From: Saccharophagus degradans 2-40
GTDB lineage: Bacteria; Pseudomonadota; Gammaproteobacteria; Pseudomonadales; Cellvibrionaceae
DNA length: 64,000 bases
Direction: 5' to 3'
Assembly: GCF_000013665.1 (NCBI RefSeq)
Contig: NC_007912.1
Coordinates: 2,094,501 to 2,158,500, forward strand
Shown: piece after piece, positions 1-9,586 of the stretch
Layout of the letters: each line of letters begins with the position of its first letter
Numbering within the stretch: position 1 is the stretch's first letter
Translations under genes and position numbers: made by a program
The notes under the pieces: model-generated
What the model saw: only the letters and a program-made list of their open reading frames with translations
Databases searched by the model: none
Told to the model about the DNA's origin: nothing

Positions 1-1066
1 CCTTGATATAACTCCTTACTTGCAAGAAAAAGAAGCCCGTAAATTAGACCCGTTTATTCAATATGGCATGGCTGCTGGTATTCAGGCAGTAGAAGACTCC
101 GGCCTAGTAGTAACCGACGAAAATGCCGCGCGTATTGGCTGTATTGTGGGTTCGGGTATTGGTGGTTTAGGCAGCATTGAAGACACCGCCGTTTTAATTG
201 AAGAAAAAGGCCCGCGCCGTATTTCGCCATTCTTTGTGCCTGGCGCAATTATCAATATGATTGCCGGCAACCTTTCTATTCGCTACGGCTTTAAAGGTAT
301 TAACTTAGCAGTAAGTACAGCGTGTACCTCGGGTACACACTCCATTGGCTTAGCTGCACGCGAAATTTTTTATGGTACTGCCGATGTAATGATTGCCGGT
401 GGTGCTGAAATGGCTACAACTAAAGTAGGCATAGGTGGGTTTGCCGCTGCACGCGCGCTTTCCCGCAGAAACGACGAGCCAACCAAAGCAAGCCGCCCAT
501 GGGATAAAGACCGCGACGGTTTTGTGCTTGGCGATGGCGCAGGTATTTTAGTACTAGAAGAATATGAGCACGCAAAAGCGCGTGGTGCCAAAATATATGC
601 CGAGCTAACGGGTGTTGGTACAAGCGCCGATGCGTACCACATTACTTCGCCTTCCGGTGACGGCGCTGAGCTTTCCATGCGCAATGCCATTGCCGACTCT
701 GGTATGAGCTTAGAAGAAATTAACCATGTAAATGCTCACGGCACGTCTACACCTGCTGGCGATACCGCCGAGTGTAAAGCGCTTAAAAATGTATTTGGAA
801 GCCACGCACCTAATCTTGCGGTTAGCTCAACCAAATCTATGATTGGTCACTTACTGGGTGCCGCCGGCGCCGTAGAAGCTATTTTTACTGTGCTAGCTAT
901 TCGCGATCAAGTGGCACCGCCAACCATTAATTTGGATAACCCAGACGAAGGTTGTGATTTAAACTTCGTTGCGCACAAGGCGCAAAAAATGGAAATTAAC
1001 GGCGCCATGAGTAACTCTTTTGGTTTTGGTGGTACCAACGGTACGCTAGTTTTCAAAAAAGTATAA
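1..1066 (+). CDS. fabF: 3-oxoacyl-ACP synthase II (FabF), 5' end outside window
   Basis: Condensing enzyme of fatty acid elongation that joins malonyl-ACP to a growing acyl-ACP in the cytoplasm. The reading frame is open from the first bases of the window, so the N-terminus (about 60 residues by family length) is missing; the TTG at 20 is an internal Leu codon, not a start. The thiolase-fold active site is complete: the nucleophile Cys in [10 protein letters not shown] (codon 323-325), the first His in NAHGTSTP and the second in [10 protein letters not shown], with the glycine-rich FGFGGTN near the C-terminus. It is followed by pabC, mltG and tmk, the usual gammaproteobacterial order, with a hairpin just after the stop. 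Confidence 0.96.
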   Translation, partial: LDITPYLQEKEARKLDPFIQYGMAAGIQAVEDSGLVVTDENAARIGCIVGSGIGGLGSIEDTAVLIEEKGPRRISPFFVPGAIINMIAGNLSIRYGFKGINLAVSTACTSGTHSIGLAAREIFYGTADVMIAGGAEMATTKVGIGGFAAARALSRRNDEPTKASRPWDKDRDGFVLGDGAGILVLEEYEHAKARGAKIYAELTGVGTSADAYHITSPSGDGAELSMRNAIADSGMSLEEINHVNAHGTSTPAGDTAECKALKNVFGSHAPNLAVSSTKSMIGHLLGAAGAVEAIFTVLAIRDQVAPPTINLDNPDEGCDLNFVAHKAQKMEINGAMSNSFGFGGTNGTLVFKKV

Positions 1067-1072
1067 TCTAAA

Positions 1073-1093
1073 CGCTCGGCTTTGCGCCGAGCG
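1073..1093 (+). terminator. Hairpin after fabF
   Basis: Perfect 8-bp stem CGCTCGGC / GCCGAGCG with a 5-nt loop, 7 nt after the fabF stop. The T-tract behind it is weak, so it may only attenuate transcription into pabC. Confidence 0.6.
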
Positions 1094-1221
1094 CTTTGGT
1101 TGCTAATTAATTTTATTCGTTCAGTTAAATGTTAATCAGAGTTTCCTAAGCATAACTGTTAAATACGTAAGTAAAACGAAAGGCTTGGTTAGCAGCCTAA
1201 TCCTCATTAGCGGATAACCCC

Positions 1222-2091
1222 ATGCTCGAACCTGTTGTCTCACTTGTTAATGGTGTTAAAACCCAACAAATCGACATTCAAAATAGAGGAATGGCGTTTG
1301 GCGATGGGGTGTTCGAAACAATGCGCCTTACTCAAGGCCACATTCCTCTACTAGACCTTCATAAAGCAAGGCTGCACGTCGGTATTAAAACGCTCGGCTT
1401 AAACTACAGTGAAGCGGCTTTAAATAAACACCTCGCACAGCTGTTTAGTATTATTAACGACTCTAATATTGCATCCGGTCGCGTTAAGCTTATTGTAGCC
1501 AGGGGCCAAGGGGGCCAAGGGGGCCAAGGGGGCCAAGGGGGGCAGGGGGTTAACCCTTCGCCTGATGCAGGCGTAGATGTAAGTATTCTTTTGTACGCCA
1601 GCCAATTAGCCGCTTGGGTGCAGCCAGCGGTTGCGCTAAAAACCAGCAGAGTACAGTTACCCCATAATGTAAACCTAGCCGGTATAAAGCACCTTAACCG
1701 ATTGGATTACGTACTAGCGGCACAAGCTGCAATGCCCGCCGAAAATGAGCAGGTATTATTGCTAGATGTTGCAAATAACTTAATAGAAACCGTACATCAC
1801 AATGTGTTTTTTATTCGCGGTAGCGAAGTGATTACACCATCGCTTGCTCGTTGCGGTGTAAACGGCGTGTTTAAGCAGTGGTTAGTGAATTCGGTAATTC
1901 CAAAAGCGGGGCTGCAATTAGTCGAGCGCGAAATTAGCCGAGTAGATGCAGAAGCTTGCGACGCGTGCTTTATTACCAACGCTTACTCGGGGTTAACACC
2001 TGTAACAGCAATAAATGGGCACCTATTTAATAGCTGTGAAAAATTAAACGCTATAACTGGCGAAATTAACCAAATATTGGGTGATAAATAA
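1222..2091 (+). CDS. pabC: Aminodeoxychorismate lyase (PabC)
   Basis: PLP enzyme of fold type IV that converts 4-amino-4-deoxychorismate to p-aminobenzoate and pyruvate for folate synthesis. The Schiff-base Lys is K156 in the GIKHLNRLD motif, and the N-terminal NRGMAFGDGVFET segment is typical. At 289 aa it is longer than the usual 270 or so, because a run of five GQG triplets (codons 95-109) is inserted where homologues carry a short RGxGGRG turn. Its stop lies 1 nt before the ATG of mltG, so the two are probably translated together. The partner synthase gene pabB is far away at 43623-44957. Confidence 0.93.
   Translation: MLEPVVSLVNGVKTQQIDIQNRGMAFGDGVFETMRLTQGHIPLLDLHKARLHVGIKTLGLNYSEAALNKHLAQLFSIINDSNIASGRVKLIVARGQGGQGGQGGQGGQGVNPSPDAGVDVSILLYASQLAAWVQPAVALKTSRVQLPHNVNLAGIKHLNRLDYVLAAQAAMPAENEQVLLLDVANNLIETVHHNVFFIRGSEVITPSLARCGVNGVFKQWLVNSVIPKAGLQLVEREISRVDAEACDACFITNAYSGLTPVTAINGHLFNSCEKLNAITGEINQILGDK
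1504..1548 (+). repeat. 9-bp tandem repeat inside pabC
   Basis: Four exact copies of GGCCAAGGG (1504-1512, 1513-1521, 1522-1530, 1531-1539) followed by a diverged fifth, GGGCAGGGG (1540-1548). The unit is a multiple of three, so copy-number change adds or removes Gly-Gln-Gly without a frameshift. Confidence 0.97.
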
Positions 2092-2092
2092 A

Positions 2093-3160
2093 ATGAGAAA
2101 GTTAATAGTAACTCTCTCTTTATTCTTGGCTTTTGTAGTGGTACTTAGCGGTGCCGTTGGGGCGTATTTTTGGCAGTGGCTGAATGCACCTATTGCTTAC
2201 CAAGCGCAATACTTGCAAAGCGTTAATAACGTGTATCGCGTAGAGCGTGGTAGTAACTTAACGCAAATAGCCAATGTATTGGCGCGCGAGCAAATAATTG
2301 AATGGCCTAAAGTGTGGGTGCTTTATGCTCGTGCCTCTCAAAAAACAGCGGTAAAAGTAGGTGAATATAAACTACTGGCTGGTGACACACCGCTTGTACT
2401 ATTAAACCGCTTAGTTTCTGGCGATGTAGTAAGTTACAGCGTTACTTTAATTGAAGGCAGCACCTTTAAAGACTTTTTAACTGCGCTACACGCGCAAGAA
2501 AAATTGCAAAAAACACTTGCGAGAAAAACCACAGAGCAAATTCTTGCCGATTTGAATTTAGATATTCAGCACCCAGAAGGGTGGTTCTTCCCTGATACGT
2601 ACAATTATATTGCAGGGGATTCCGACGCAGATATTCTAAAACGCGCCCATAAAACTATGCGTAAAGTGTTAGACACTCAGTGGCAGGCACGCGCGCAAAA
2701 CCTGCCTTACACACAACCTTACGAGGCCTTAATAATGGCCTCGATAGTTGAGAAAGAAACCGGCGTACCTTACGAGCGTGACGAAATAGCAGGGGTGTTT
2801 ATTCGCCGCTTACAAAAAAGAATGCGTTTACAAACAGACCCAACAGTCATTTATGGGATGGGCGAAAACTACGCGGGCAATATTACCCGCAAAGATTTGA
2901 GAACACCTACACCGTACAATACTTATGTAATTAAAGGGTTGCCACCCACACCGATTGCCATGCCGGGTAAAGAGGCAATTTACGCTGCGCTGCACCCAGC
3001 CGATGGCGAGCACCTGTATTTTGTGGCCAAAGGCGATGGCTCGCATTATTTCTCGTCAACATTAGACGAGCACCTAGCTGCAGTAGCGAAATACCAAAAG
3101 CGTCGAACCTCTAATTACCGGTCTGCGCCGCCAGTAAATACACCTACCAAAAATAATTAG
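2093..3160 (+). CDS. mltG: Endolytic murein transglycosylase MltG (YceG-like)
   Basis: Inner-membrane lytic transglycosylase that cuts nascent peptidoglycan and helps set glycan length. It has an N-terminal membrane anchor (about residues 5-27), a LysM-like segment, then the YceG catalytic domain with the catalytic Glu in ASIVEKETG at residue 220, almost the E. coli position. I place the start at the ATG at 2093, 1 nt after the pabC stop; an in-frame GTG at 2081 would overlap pabC. The gene is in the conserved pabC-mltG-tmk order and its stop is only 5 nt before tmk. Confidence 0.94.
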   Translation: MRKLIVTLSLFLAFVVVLSGAVGAYFWQWLNAPIAYQAQYLQSVNNVYRVERGSNLTQIANVLAREQIIEWPKVWVLYARASQKTAVKVGEYKLLAGDTPLVLLNRLVSGDVVSYSVTLIEGSTFKDFLTALHAQEKLQKTLARKTTEQILADLNLDIQHPEGWFFPDTYNYIAGDSDADILKRAHKTMRKVLDTQWQARAQNLPYTQPYEALIMASIVEKETGVPYERDEIAGVFIRRLQKRMRLQTDPTVIYGMGENYAGNITRKDLRTPTPYNTYVIKGLPPTPIAMPGKEAIYAALHPADGEHLYFVAKGDGSHYFSSTLDEHLAAVAKYQKRRTSNYRSAPPVNTPTKNN

Positions 3161-3165
3161 CTACT

Positions 3166-3792
3166 ATGATTTCTACTGGAAAATTTATTACCGTTGAAGG
3201 CACAGAAGGTGTCGGTAAATCGACAAATATCGAGCTTATAAAAACACTGCTTCAGCAAGCGGGTATAGAGCTTGTAGTAACCCGCGAGCCTGGCGGAACA
3301 CCACTGGCGGAAGAGTTGCGCAATGTACTGTTGGCTAATAGAGACGAAAACTTCGACCCCTTGGCCGAGTTGCTAGTGGTATTTGCCGCGCGAGCACAGC
3401 ATATAAACCAAGTAATAAAACCTGCGTTAGCCGCCGGTAAATGGGTGTTAAGCGATAGATTTACCGATGCGACTTTTGCCTATCAAGGCAAGGGGCGTGG
3501 CTTACCTATACAGGCTATATTGCAGTTAGAGCAAATGGTACAGCAGGGCTTGCAGCCAGATGCGACTTTTTTGTTAGATATAGATGTGCAGGTTGGCCTT
3601 GAGCGCGCCCGTGAGCGCGGCGAGCTAGATCGATTTGAAAACGAGCATATAACTTTTTTCGAAAAAGTACGTGCCGGTTACCACGAGCGAGTTGCCGCTA
3701 CGCCAGAAAGGTTTATGGTAATTAATGCCGGCCAATCATTAGAAGCTGTACAACAAGATGTAACGCTCGCGGTAGAAAAGCTTCTCGCCTAA
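3166..3792 (+). CDS. tmk: Thymidylate kinase
   Basis: Phosphorylates dTMP to dTDP with ATP. The P-loop GTEGVGKST is at residues 12-20, and the DRFTDATFAYQGKGRG segment carries the dTMP-site Arg and the LID-proximal residues. The 208-aa length is normal. It starts 5 nt after mltG and is clearly in the same operon. In most gammaproteobacteria holB follows directly; here holB is about 22 kb further on, at 25772. Confidence 0.96.
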   Translation: MISTGKFITVEGTEGVGKSTNIELIKTLLQQAGIELVVTREPGGTPLAEELRNVLLANRDENFDPLAELLVVFAARAQHINQVIKPALAAGKWVLSDRFTDATFAYQGKGRGLPIQAILQLEQMVQQGLQPDATFLLDIDVQVGLERARERGELDRFENEHITFFEKVRAGYHERVAATPERFMVINAGQSLEAVQQDVTLAVEKLLA

Positions 3793-3836
3793 CCCCTTAT
3801 AACTGTTGTATTAACCTGCAGAAAGTAGCCCCCAAC

Positions 3837-5054
3837 ATGAAAGACTTAGATTGTATTGTAATTGGTGGCGGCGCCGCTGGCTTAATGTGTGCGGCAACGG
3901 CAGGGCAGCGGGGTAAAAGCGTGGCAGTGTTAGATCACGCCAATAAAGTGGGTAAAAAAATACTTATGTCCGGTGGTGGCCGGTGTAACTTCACCAATTA
4001 CTTTGTGGAGCCGGCAAATTATTTATCGCAAAATCCACACTTTTGTAAATCTGCTTTAAGTCGCTATACCCAATACGACTTTATCGAATTGGTATCGCGC
4101 TACAACCTTGAATACCACGAAAAAACGCTCGGTCAACTTTTCTGTGATCATAAAGCAAAAGATATCCTAAATATTTTACTTGCTGAATGTGAATTGGGCG
4201 GCGTGGAAATTACCACCCAATGCTCGATAGAAAAAGTAGAGCAGCTGACGGGCGATACCGACTACCGTTTTAAACTGCACACAACAATGGGTGCGTACCG
4301 ATGTAAATCTTTAGTTGTTGCTAGTGGTGGTTTATCTATTCCTACAATGGGGGCAACGGGCTTTGGTTACGACCTTGCCAAGCAGTTTGGTTTGCGTATT
4401 ACCGCCCGAGAGGCTTCGCTAGTGCCGTTTACGTTTAAAGGCGAGCTATTAACCCTTGCGCAATCTCTGGCAGGCGTAGCGTTACCCGTTGTTATTAGTT
4501 GTAATAATCAAAGTTTTAAAGAGGCAATGCTCTTTACCCACAAGGGGATAAGTGGCCCAGCAGTGCTGCAAATTTCTAACTACTGGTATAGCGGCAATAA
4601 TATAGAAATTAATTTTTTACCCGATATAGATCTAGCCGAACAAATTGCACAGTGGCAAAGTGAAAAATCTAAATCGGAACTCACAACCTTGTTAAGTAGG
4701 CTTATGCCCAAGCGCTTTGTGGTTGCATGGCTGGCAGCCGAACACGCCAAAGCATGCGGTGCAAATAGCATTGCCAACAAAAATATCGCCGACCTTTCCC
4801 GATCCGATATAGAAATAATTGCAAAATTATTTCACGCATGGCAATGCATGCCAGCAGGTACCGAAGGCTACAAAACCGCAGAGGTTACCCGCGGCGGCGT
4901 AAATACCGATGACGTCTCATCCAAAACCTTCGAAGCCAAAAAAGTACCCGGCCTATACTTTATAGGCGAAGTGCTGGATGTCACTGGGTGGCTGGGCGGT
5001 TTTAATTTCCAATGGGCGTGGGCGAGTGGGTATTGTGCTGCGCAGCATGTTTAG
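3837..5054 (+). CDS. HI0933/YhiN-family FAD-dependent oxidoreductase
   Basis: Flavoprotein of the HI0933-like family, whose substrate is not established. The N-terminal dinucleotide fold shows GGGAAGLMCA (about residues 9-18), followed by the family motif MSGGGRCNFTN near residue 45. The C-terminal FAD closure is visible in GLYFIGEVLDVTGWLGGFNFQWAW. The 405-aa length fits the family and the gene looks intact. It lies 44 nt after tmk on the same strand and may be read from the same transcript, but it is not part of the ancestral cluster and marks the first gene of the segment that separates tmk from holB. Confidence 0.88.
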   Translation: MKDLDCIVIGGGAAGLMCAATAGQRGKSVAVLDHANKVGKKILMSGGGRCNFTNYFVEPANYLSQNPHFCKSALSRYTQYDFIELVSRYNLEYHEKTLGQLFCDHKAKDILNILLAECELGGVEITTQCSIEKVEQLTGDTDYRFKLHTTMGAYRCKSLVVASGGLSIPTMGATGFGYDLAKQFGLRITAREASLVPFTFKGELLTLAQSLAGVALPVVISCNNQSFKEAMLFTHKGISGPAVLQISNYWYSGNNIEINFLPDIDLAEQIAQWQSEKSKSELTTLLSRLMPKRFVVAWLAAEHAKACGANSIANKNIADLSRSDIEIIAKLFHAWQCMPAGTEGYKTAEVTRGGVNTDDVSSKTFEAKKVPGLYFIGEVLDVTGWLGGFNFQWAWASGYCAAQHV

Positions 5055-5183
5055 TGGGGTGTGCTGACGCGTGTCTGCGAGCCATTGGTTGTAGTGGGAC
5101 AATATTAAGTTTGTAATGGTATGTCAGTCCAGTTAATCCCTATTGATAAGCGGGTAGCACTTCCAGCTCCTTTTGCTGTTTGC

Positions 5184-5221
5184 CAACAAAATGAGATGCC
5201 AACAAATTCAACAAAATGAGA
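5184..5221 (+). repeat. 13-bp direct repeat before the IS66 relic
   Basis: CAACAAAATGAGA occurs at 5184-5196 and again at 5209-5221. The surrounding 5055-5400 stretch has no convincing gene. Repeats of this sort are common at transposon ends, but I cannot assign it to a family. Confidence 0.5.
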
Positions 5222-5404
5222 CACCTTCTCGCTGAGGAAACGCAAATTCATAAGTTTGATCAGTCTGGTTAAATATTGGTATCCGGAATTTTAAGGCATG
5301 TCCAGAGCACTAAAACGACACTCCCGCCGAAAACTCAAATTCAAGGCGAGTGAAACCACTGAAGGCGAAAGTCTTAAGGAATTAAATAAAATAGCTAGGC
5401 AAAA

Positions 5405-6037
5405 GGCCTTTTGGGAGACTATTCTGGCTATCTGCAGGTAGACGGCTACGCGGGTTATAACGATCTTAACGCTGAACTGGCTGGCTGCATGGCACATGCA
5501 CGCCGCAAATTTGTTGAGGCTCAGCGTGCGTAACTTAAAGGTAAAACAGGACGAGCCGACTGGGCGGTGTTACATATTCAAAAGCTGTACTGCATTGAAT
5601 CAAAGATAAACTACATGACACCAGCAGAAAAGCTGGCGATACGCAAAGAAAAAACATTACCGTTGTTAAAAGAGTTTAAATATTTGTTGGATAAAATCGT
5701 CAACCGAGCTGCGCCGAAAACGGCGATTTGAAAAGCCGTGGCATATTCTTTGAGTCAGTGGGCTAAACTCGTTCGTTTCTGCGAAAGCGGTGAACTCGCG
5801 ACTGCCAGTAATCGCGCGGAGCGCGCGATTAAACCGTTCGTCATCGGTCGCAAAAATTGGTTGTTCAATAATACATTCAGCGGCGCACATGTCAGCGCTG
5901 TTTTGTATTCATTAATAGGAACGGCCAAAGCGAATGGCCTAGACTGCTACGCCTATCTATCGCACTTACTGACTGAACTACCCAAAAAGGACTGCGATAT
6001 TGAAGCACTAATGCCTTGGCATTTTAGCAAGGCTTAG
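5405..6037 (+). pseudogene. IS66-family transposase (TnpC) C-terminal remnant
   Basis: A single reading frame runs from about 5405 to the TAG at 6035-6037 and reads like the last 200 residues of an IS66 TnpC: GYLQVDGYAGYN, then CMAHARRKFVEAQ, then NRAERAIKPFVIGRKNWLF and a C-terminal YAYLSHLL. It is broken by a TAA at 5531-5533 and a TGA at 5729-5731, and the N-terminal part, including the DNA-binding region, is absent. The element is therefore dead. A short unrelated reading frame (5298-5441) abuts its left edge and I do not recognise the IS66 accessory genes tnpA or tnpB nearby. Confidence 0.85.
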
Positions 6038-6227
6038 TAATCAAGGGGGCGATAGCGGTTTTGGTTCGTTCGGCGACTGGGGTAACAGATTGGCCCCCAT
6101 TTATTTCTCGCTTGTTTATTGCCGACTACCAAACGACCTATATTTATGGTATTAAATGTGCCCCAGCTATTTGTACTGTGCGTTTTTACGGAAGATTAAG
6201 TTAAAGCAATAATTAAGAGGAATAGTT

Positions 6228-8801
6228 ATGTCAAGTGCCTACTATGGTGAGATAGACATAGAAAAGAAAGAAAGGATTGCTACTTTTGAGCAATGGGTGC
6301 TGAAATGTTTCGATGATTACGCAGAAGCGCAAGATTACTCACCAGGGCATCTAAGAAAGTTATCAGCGATTGCTCATAAGCAGAAGTTGGACGGCGCAAT
6401 TGCTACCGAGCTGGATGGATTCTTTAATAATCCTTTTGGTGCGGAATTCGAGAAATATGTCGCTGACTTTTATTTCTACCCCTTAGCAGTACAGAGCATC
6501 CCCAACCCCAATCATAAGCGTAGCGTTGAATGGAATTTTAAATCTTCTATAGTATCCAGCGTGTGCAATATTGTATTAGCTCGTTTAGGTAAGGATTACG
6601 CATTCGAGCAAGCCTTGGCTAGATTGGAGTTTCAACTAAGCAACCCTGAAAGTGATGTTGAGTTGGCGGTTCCTAATTGGAAGCTGGCGGAAATAGAGCA
6701 AGAGCTAGATGGGTTGTCGACTGAGCAGACGCAACAAGAAATCAGTAGAAAGGAATATTTTAGCGACGACTACGATCGCCCTTTTTTGAAGCCCGAACCT
6801 GAAAAGACCGCTATCCTGGCTTTTTCGTTGGCGCAGAACAAAGAGCAAGCAGAAAAGGTGCTAGCACTATTATTTAGCCCAGTAAGCGTGCGTTATTCAA
6901 TTTATACTCCTCACGTGAGTAGAGAGTTCCAATCCCGCTACCCAGAGAAATTGTCACCGGCTCAGTATTTGGGGGTTGATGCGTTGGCTGCATTGCATAT
7001 ATTTGAGCGCCTGAAGGAGTTCAATTTAGATTCCAGAGAGAATACAGTGCGGCTGTTGGAGCTTGAGTCTTTGGGCGGCGGCTTATTATTTAATACAATT
7101 TTGACCGATAGATACCCTGAATATCAAAAATTCAGATGTTTAGCGCTGGATTGGTTGTATGAAAAAACGCAATTGCCTGCGGAGGAGGCGTTATTGCGTC
7201 TCGCACGTTATGCAACTCAAAACTATCCAGACGTTCGTCTGACTGGCGGTCGATTTCTAGTTGCCGCTGGCCGATTAATGGAGGCTAATAAAGAATTTAA
7301 CACCGTTAGTGAGGAAGATTTAAATAACACCTGTCGGTTTTTGTGCAGCATTTCAGATCTGGACCCCAACGAAACCCGCGCTGAGGTCATCAATAGTTTA
7401 CAGGCTATTGATCCGGCGGCTGTAGGTCAGCTTTTAGATTATACTCAAAGATACTGCGACATAATATTAATGTCTCTCGGCCTGGAAGAGGCTATACCGT
7501 TTTATAATTGGATAGAAAAACATACGCGTTCCCCTGTTAACACCCCTATTGATGTCCATGATGCGAGAAAAGTCATTGCTCTCGCCGGTAAACCTGGCCA
7601 GGACCTCCTTAAGGTGCTAGCGGCAAGCGAAAGATACGAGCGGTCGGTGAAGCGTTTGGAAGCAGTGCAAGGTGTGACAGATAAAAATCTGAAAGCGCTG
7701 TTGTCGCGATTCTCACAAGAGCATATTCGGCTTTACGGTCTGCTCCCCATTGATAATGCTGAAGATCTAGCAGAACGCTATCGTTATTTCAAGAGGGCCG
7801 GAAAGGAAGCATCCAAGAAGTTTGGTCGAGAACGAACCGAAAATGTTCGCGAGGCCGCCAAAGCGGGGTTGCAAAACCTAGTACTCAATGCGGGTTTTCA
7901 AGATCTGGTAGAAATGGAGCTCGTCGTTGAGGCTCGCACTGGTGATCAACTGCAAATGGAGCTTGCTATCGAAAACTATGAATTTTCAATAGTCATCGAA
8001 CAGCATCAGCCTGTTATGAATATCAGTAAAGGCGGTAAATCATTGAAAGGGATTCCGCGCTCTTTGAAGAAAAATGAAGCGTTACAATCCATGCTTGCCA
8101 CATTTGATCAGTTAAAAGAGCAATCTAAACGTTATCGAACATCGATGGAAAACCTGATGATACGCGGCGGCAAGCTCAGCCCCCAACAATTACAGGCTGC
8201 AGTTGAACTGCCGGTTGCGAAAAGTATATTGGGTTCCTTGGTTTTTCGTACAAGTGGTGAGGTTGTTGGAATACCTGACGATGATTTTAAATCATTGCTG
8301 ACACTGGACGGTCAGCTAATCGCTATTACCGAGCCAGTTCAGATTGCGCATCCTATTGAGCTTTTCGATGATGGAACTCTTTCTGATTGGCAAGATACAA
8401 TTGTAGCGCGAGCAATATGCCAGCCCTTTAAGCAAGTGCTTCGCGAATATTATTTGATGACGCCAGAAGAGCATAAAGAGGTGGACCATTCTAATCGCTA
8501 CCTCGGACGGAATGTTAACACACGGGCATTTGCGGCTGTGTTAACAACGCGAGATTGGCGCGTTGACGGTGAGCTCGGAGAGTGTGAGGCTATCAAGTCT
8601 GTCACGCCAGATATAGTGGGTACGTTAGCATTGCCTGATGTAGAGAATTATCTTACCGAAGACGAGTCCACTTGTTTAGGTACCATTAGCTTCGAGAAAA
8701 ACTCAACGACACTTGATCTCGCTAAGGTTCCGCGTGTGGCGTTTTCCGAATTTATGCGAGATCTTAATTTAGTTATCACTGCGGGTTCAGGCGAGAACTA
8801 A
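6228..8801 (+). CDS. DUF4132-family protein, possibly C-terminally short
   Basis: Large soluble protein of 857 aa with no signal peptide or membrane span, of unknown function. Roughly residues 485-800 resemble the DUF4132 region of the MolR/WGR-associated family: a GIPRSLKKNEAL helix, then IAHPIELFDDG, QPFKQVLREYYLMTPEE and a GRNVNTRAFAAVLTTRDW stretch. The last recognisable segment, VAFSEFMRDLNLVITA, is where I remember homologues continuing for roughly 100 more residues, but here a TAA follows eight codons later. The N-terminal half is helical and repeat-like without a domain I can name. The start is supported by AGAGG about 8 nt upstream. Its left neighbour is the IS66 relic. The family call is from memory of motifs. 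Confidence 0.75.
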   Translation: MSSAYYGEIDIEKKERIATFEQWVLKCFDDYAEAQDYSPGHLRKLSAIAHKQKLDGAIATELDGFFNNPFGAEFEKYVADFYFYPLAVQSIPNPNHKRSVEWNFKSSIVSSVCNIVLARLGKDYAFEQALARLEFQLSNPESDVELAVPNWKLAEIEQELDGLSTEQTQQEISRKEYFSDDYDRPFLKPEPEKTAILAFSLAQNKEQAEKVLALLFSPVSVRYSIYTPHVSREFQSRYPEKLSPAQYLGVDALAALHIFERLKEFNLDSRENTVRLLELESLGGGLLFNTILTDRYPEYQKFRCLALDWLYEKTQLPAEEALLRLARYATQNYPDVRLTGGRFLVAAGRLMEANKEFNTVSEEDLNNTCRFLCSISDLDPNETRAEVINSLQAIDPAAVGQLLDYTQRYCDIILMSLGLEEAIPFYNWIEKHTRSPVNTPIDVHDARKVIALAGKPGQDLLKVLAASERYERSVKRLEAVQGVTDKNLKALLSRFSQEHIRLYGLLPIDNAEDLAERYRYFKRAGKEASKKFGRERTENVREAAKAGLQNLVLNAGFQDLVEMELVVEARTGDQLQMELAIENYEFSIVIEQHQPVMNISKGGKSLKGIPRSLKKNEALQSMLATFDQLKEQSKRYRTSMENLMIRGGKLSPQQLQAAVELPVAKSILGSLVFRTSGEVVGIPDDDFKSLLTLDGQLIAITEPVQIAHPIELFDDGTLSDWQDTIVARAICQPFKQVLREYYLMTPEEHKEVDHSNRYLGRNVNTRAFAAVLTTRDWRVDGELGECEAIKSVTPDIVGTLALPDVENYLTEDESTCLGTISFEKNSTTLDLAKVPRVAFSEFMRDLNLVITAGSGEN

Positions 8802-9025
8802 GCACTCGATATAATGAGTTCTGGAAGATCGGGGTGGTTTCACAGGCTCGAGGCCTCAGTTGAATACTCCTTCACCTAACCTCTTTCGGCAGGCGCGCTA
8901 AAGGCATGAACACCTGTAAAAATAAAGAGGTTTGATCTTAACGCAAAACCTGACAGGCACTTTTATATGGCGATTTTGCCGCAGGTATAGCAAGGCGACT
9001 TAAATTAGCCGTGTGACGAGTTTAC

Positions 9026-9586
9026 CTAAGGTGCGGTTTCCTGCTTAGGCCACGGGCATACGCAGCCGAGATATTCCTGTTGCAGCCAATAGACGTCGTC
9101 TCCTTTTTCTAATGAACCTAGTGTGGCCAAAACCATATCGTTACCCGTGCCACAGGTGCTGCCATCGGAGTAAGCACCAAAGTATCGAATACCTCCATCC
9201 TTATCCCATAGTGCCACCGCAGGGCTGGCTGGAAGCTTATCTAATATGCGCTGTATAACAGGCGAGTGGCTGCTGCGGGCTTGTCGGGTATTGATGTATA
9301 CGTGTTTTACATGGGGCAGTTTTTTGGCTAGATCGGCTACGTGGGGTTTGCTGTAGATAGTGCAGAGGCAGGCATCATCGTAAAAATGGACGAGTGTTGG
9401 CTTGTCTATTGGGCTTAGCTGAAAGCGCTCTGGCTCACTTATGTCGTAGGTGGCTTGCGTAATAGGGTAGCTTACGTGATGAATAAACTTGTAGCGCACA
9501 ATAGGGAAGACGCAAGTGAGTAACCCTAGTATGGCCAGAAACACCATTACCCAAAATACCTGATCTTTTTTCTTTTCGTCTGCCAT
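9026..9586 (-). CDS. DUF6436-like membrane-anchored thioredoxin-fold protein
   Basis: A 186-aa protein with a short charged N-terminus, one membrane segment (about residues 10-30) and then a periplasmic domain that reads like a degenerate thioredoxin fold. LVHFYDDACLCTIYSKPH has the strand-then-Cys layout of a thioredoxin active site, but as CLC rather than CxxC, and a second cysteine pair (GCVCPWP) lies near the C-terminus. A role in envelope thiol chemistry is an inference. It stands alone on the minus strand between two plus-strand genes. Confidence 0.65.
   Translation of the reverse strand: MADEKKKDQVFWVMVFLAILGLLTCVFPIVRYKFIHHVSYPITQATYDISEPERFQLSPIDKPTLVHFYDDACLCTIYSKPHVADLAKKLPHVKHVYINTRQARSSHSPVIQRILDKLPASPAVALWDKDGGIRYFGAYSDGSTCGTGNDMVLATLGSLEKGDDVYWLQQEYLGCVCPWPKQETAP

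Noticed and set aside
1504-1548. Tandem repeat in pabC considered as part of a CRISPR-like array
   Set aside because: Units are contiguous without spacers and keep the reading frame of a gene.
2081-2095. GTG at 2081 as mltG start
   Set aside because: It would overlap pabC; the ATG at 2093 gives a better N-terminal membrane anchor.
5298-5441. 47-codon frame left of the IS66 relic (a basic KRHSRRKLKFK start)
   Set aside because: It vaguely recalls an IS3 OrfA helix-turn-helix but is too short and too diverged to support.
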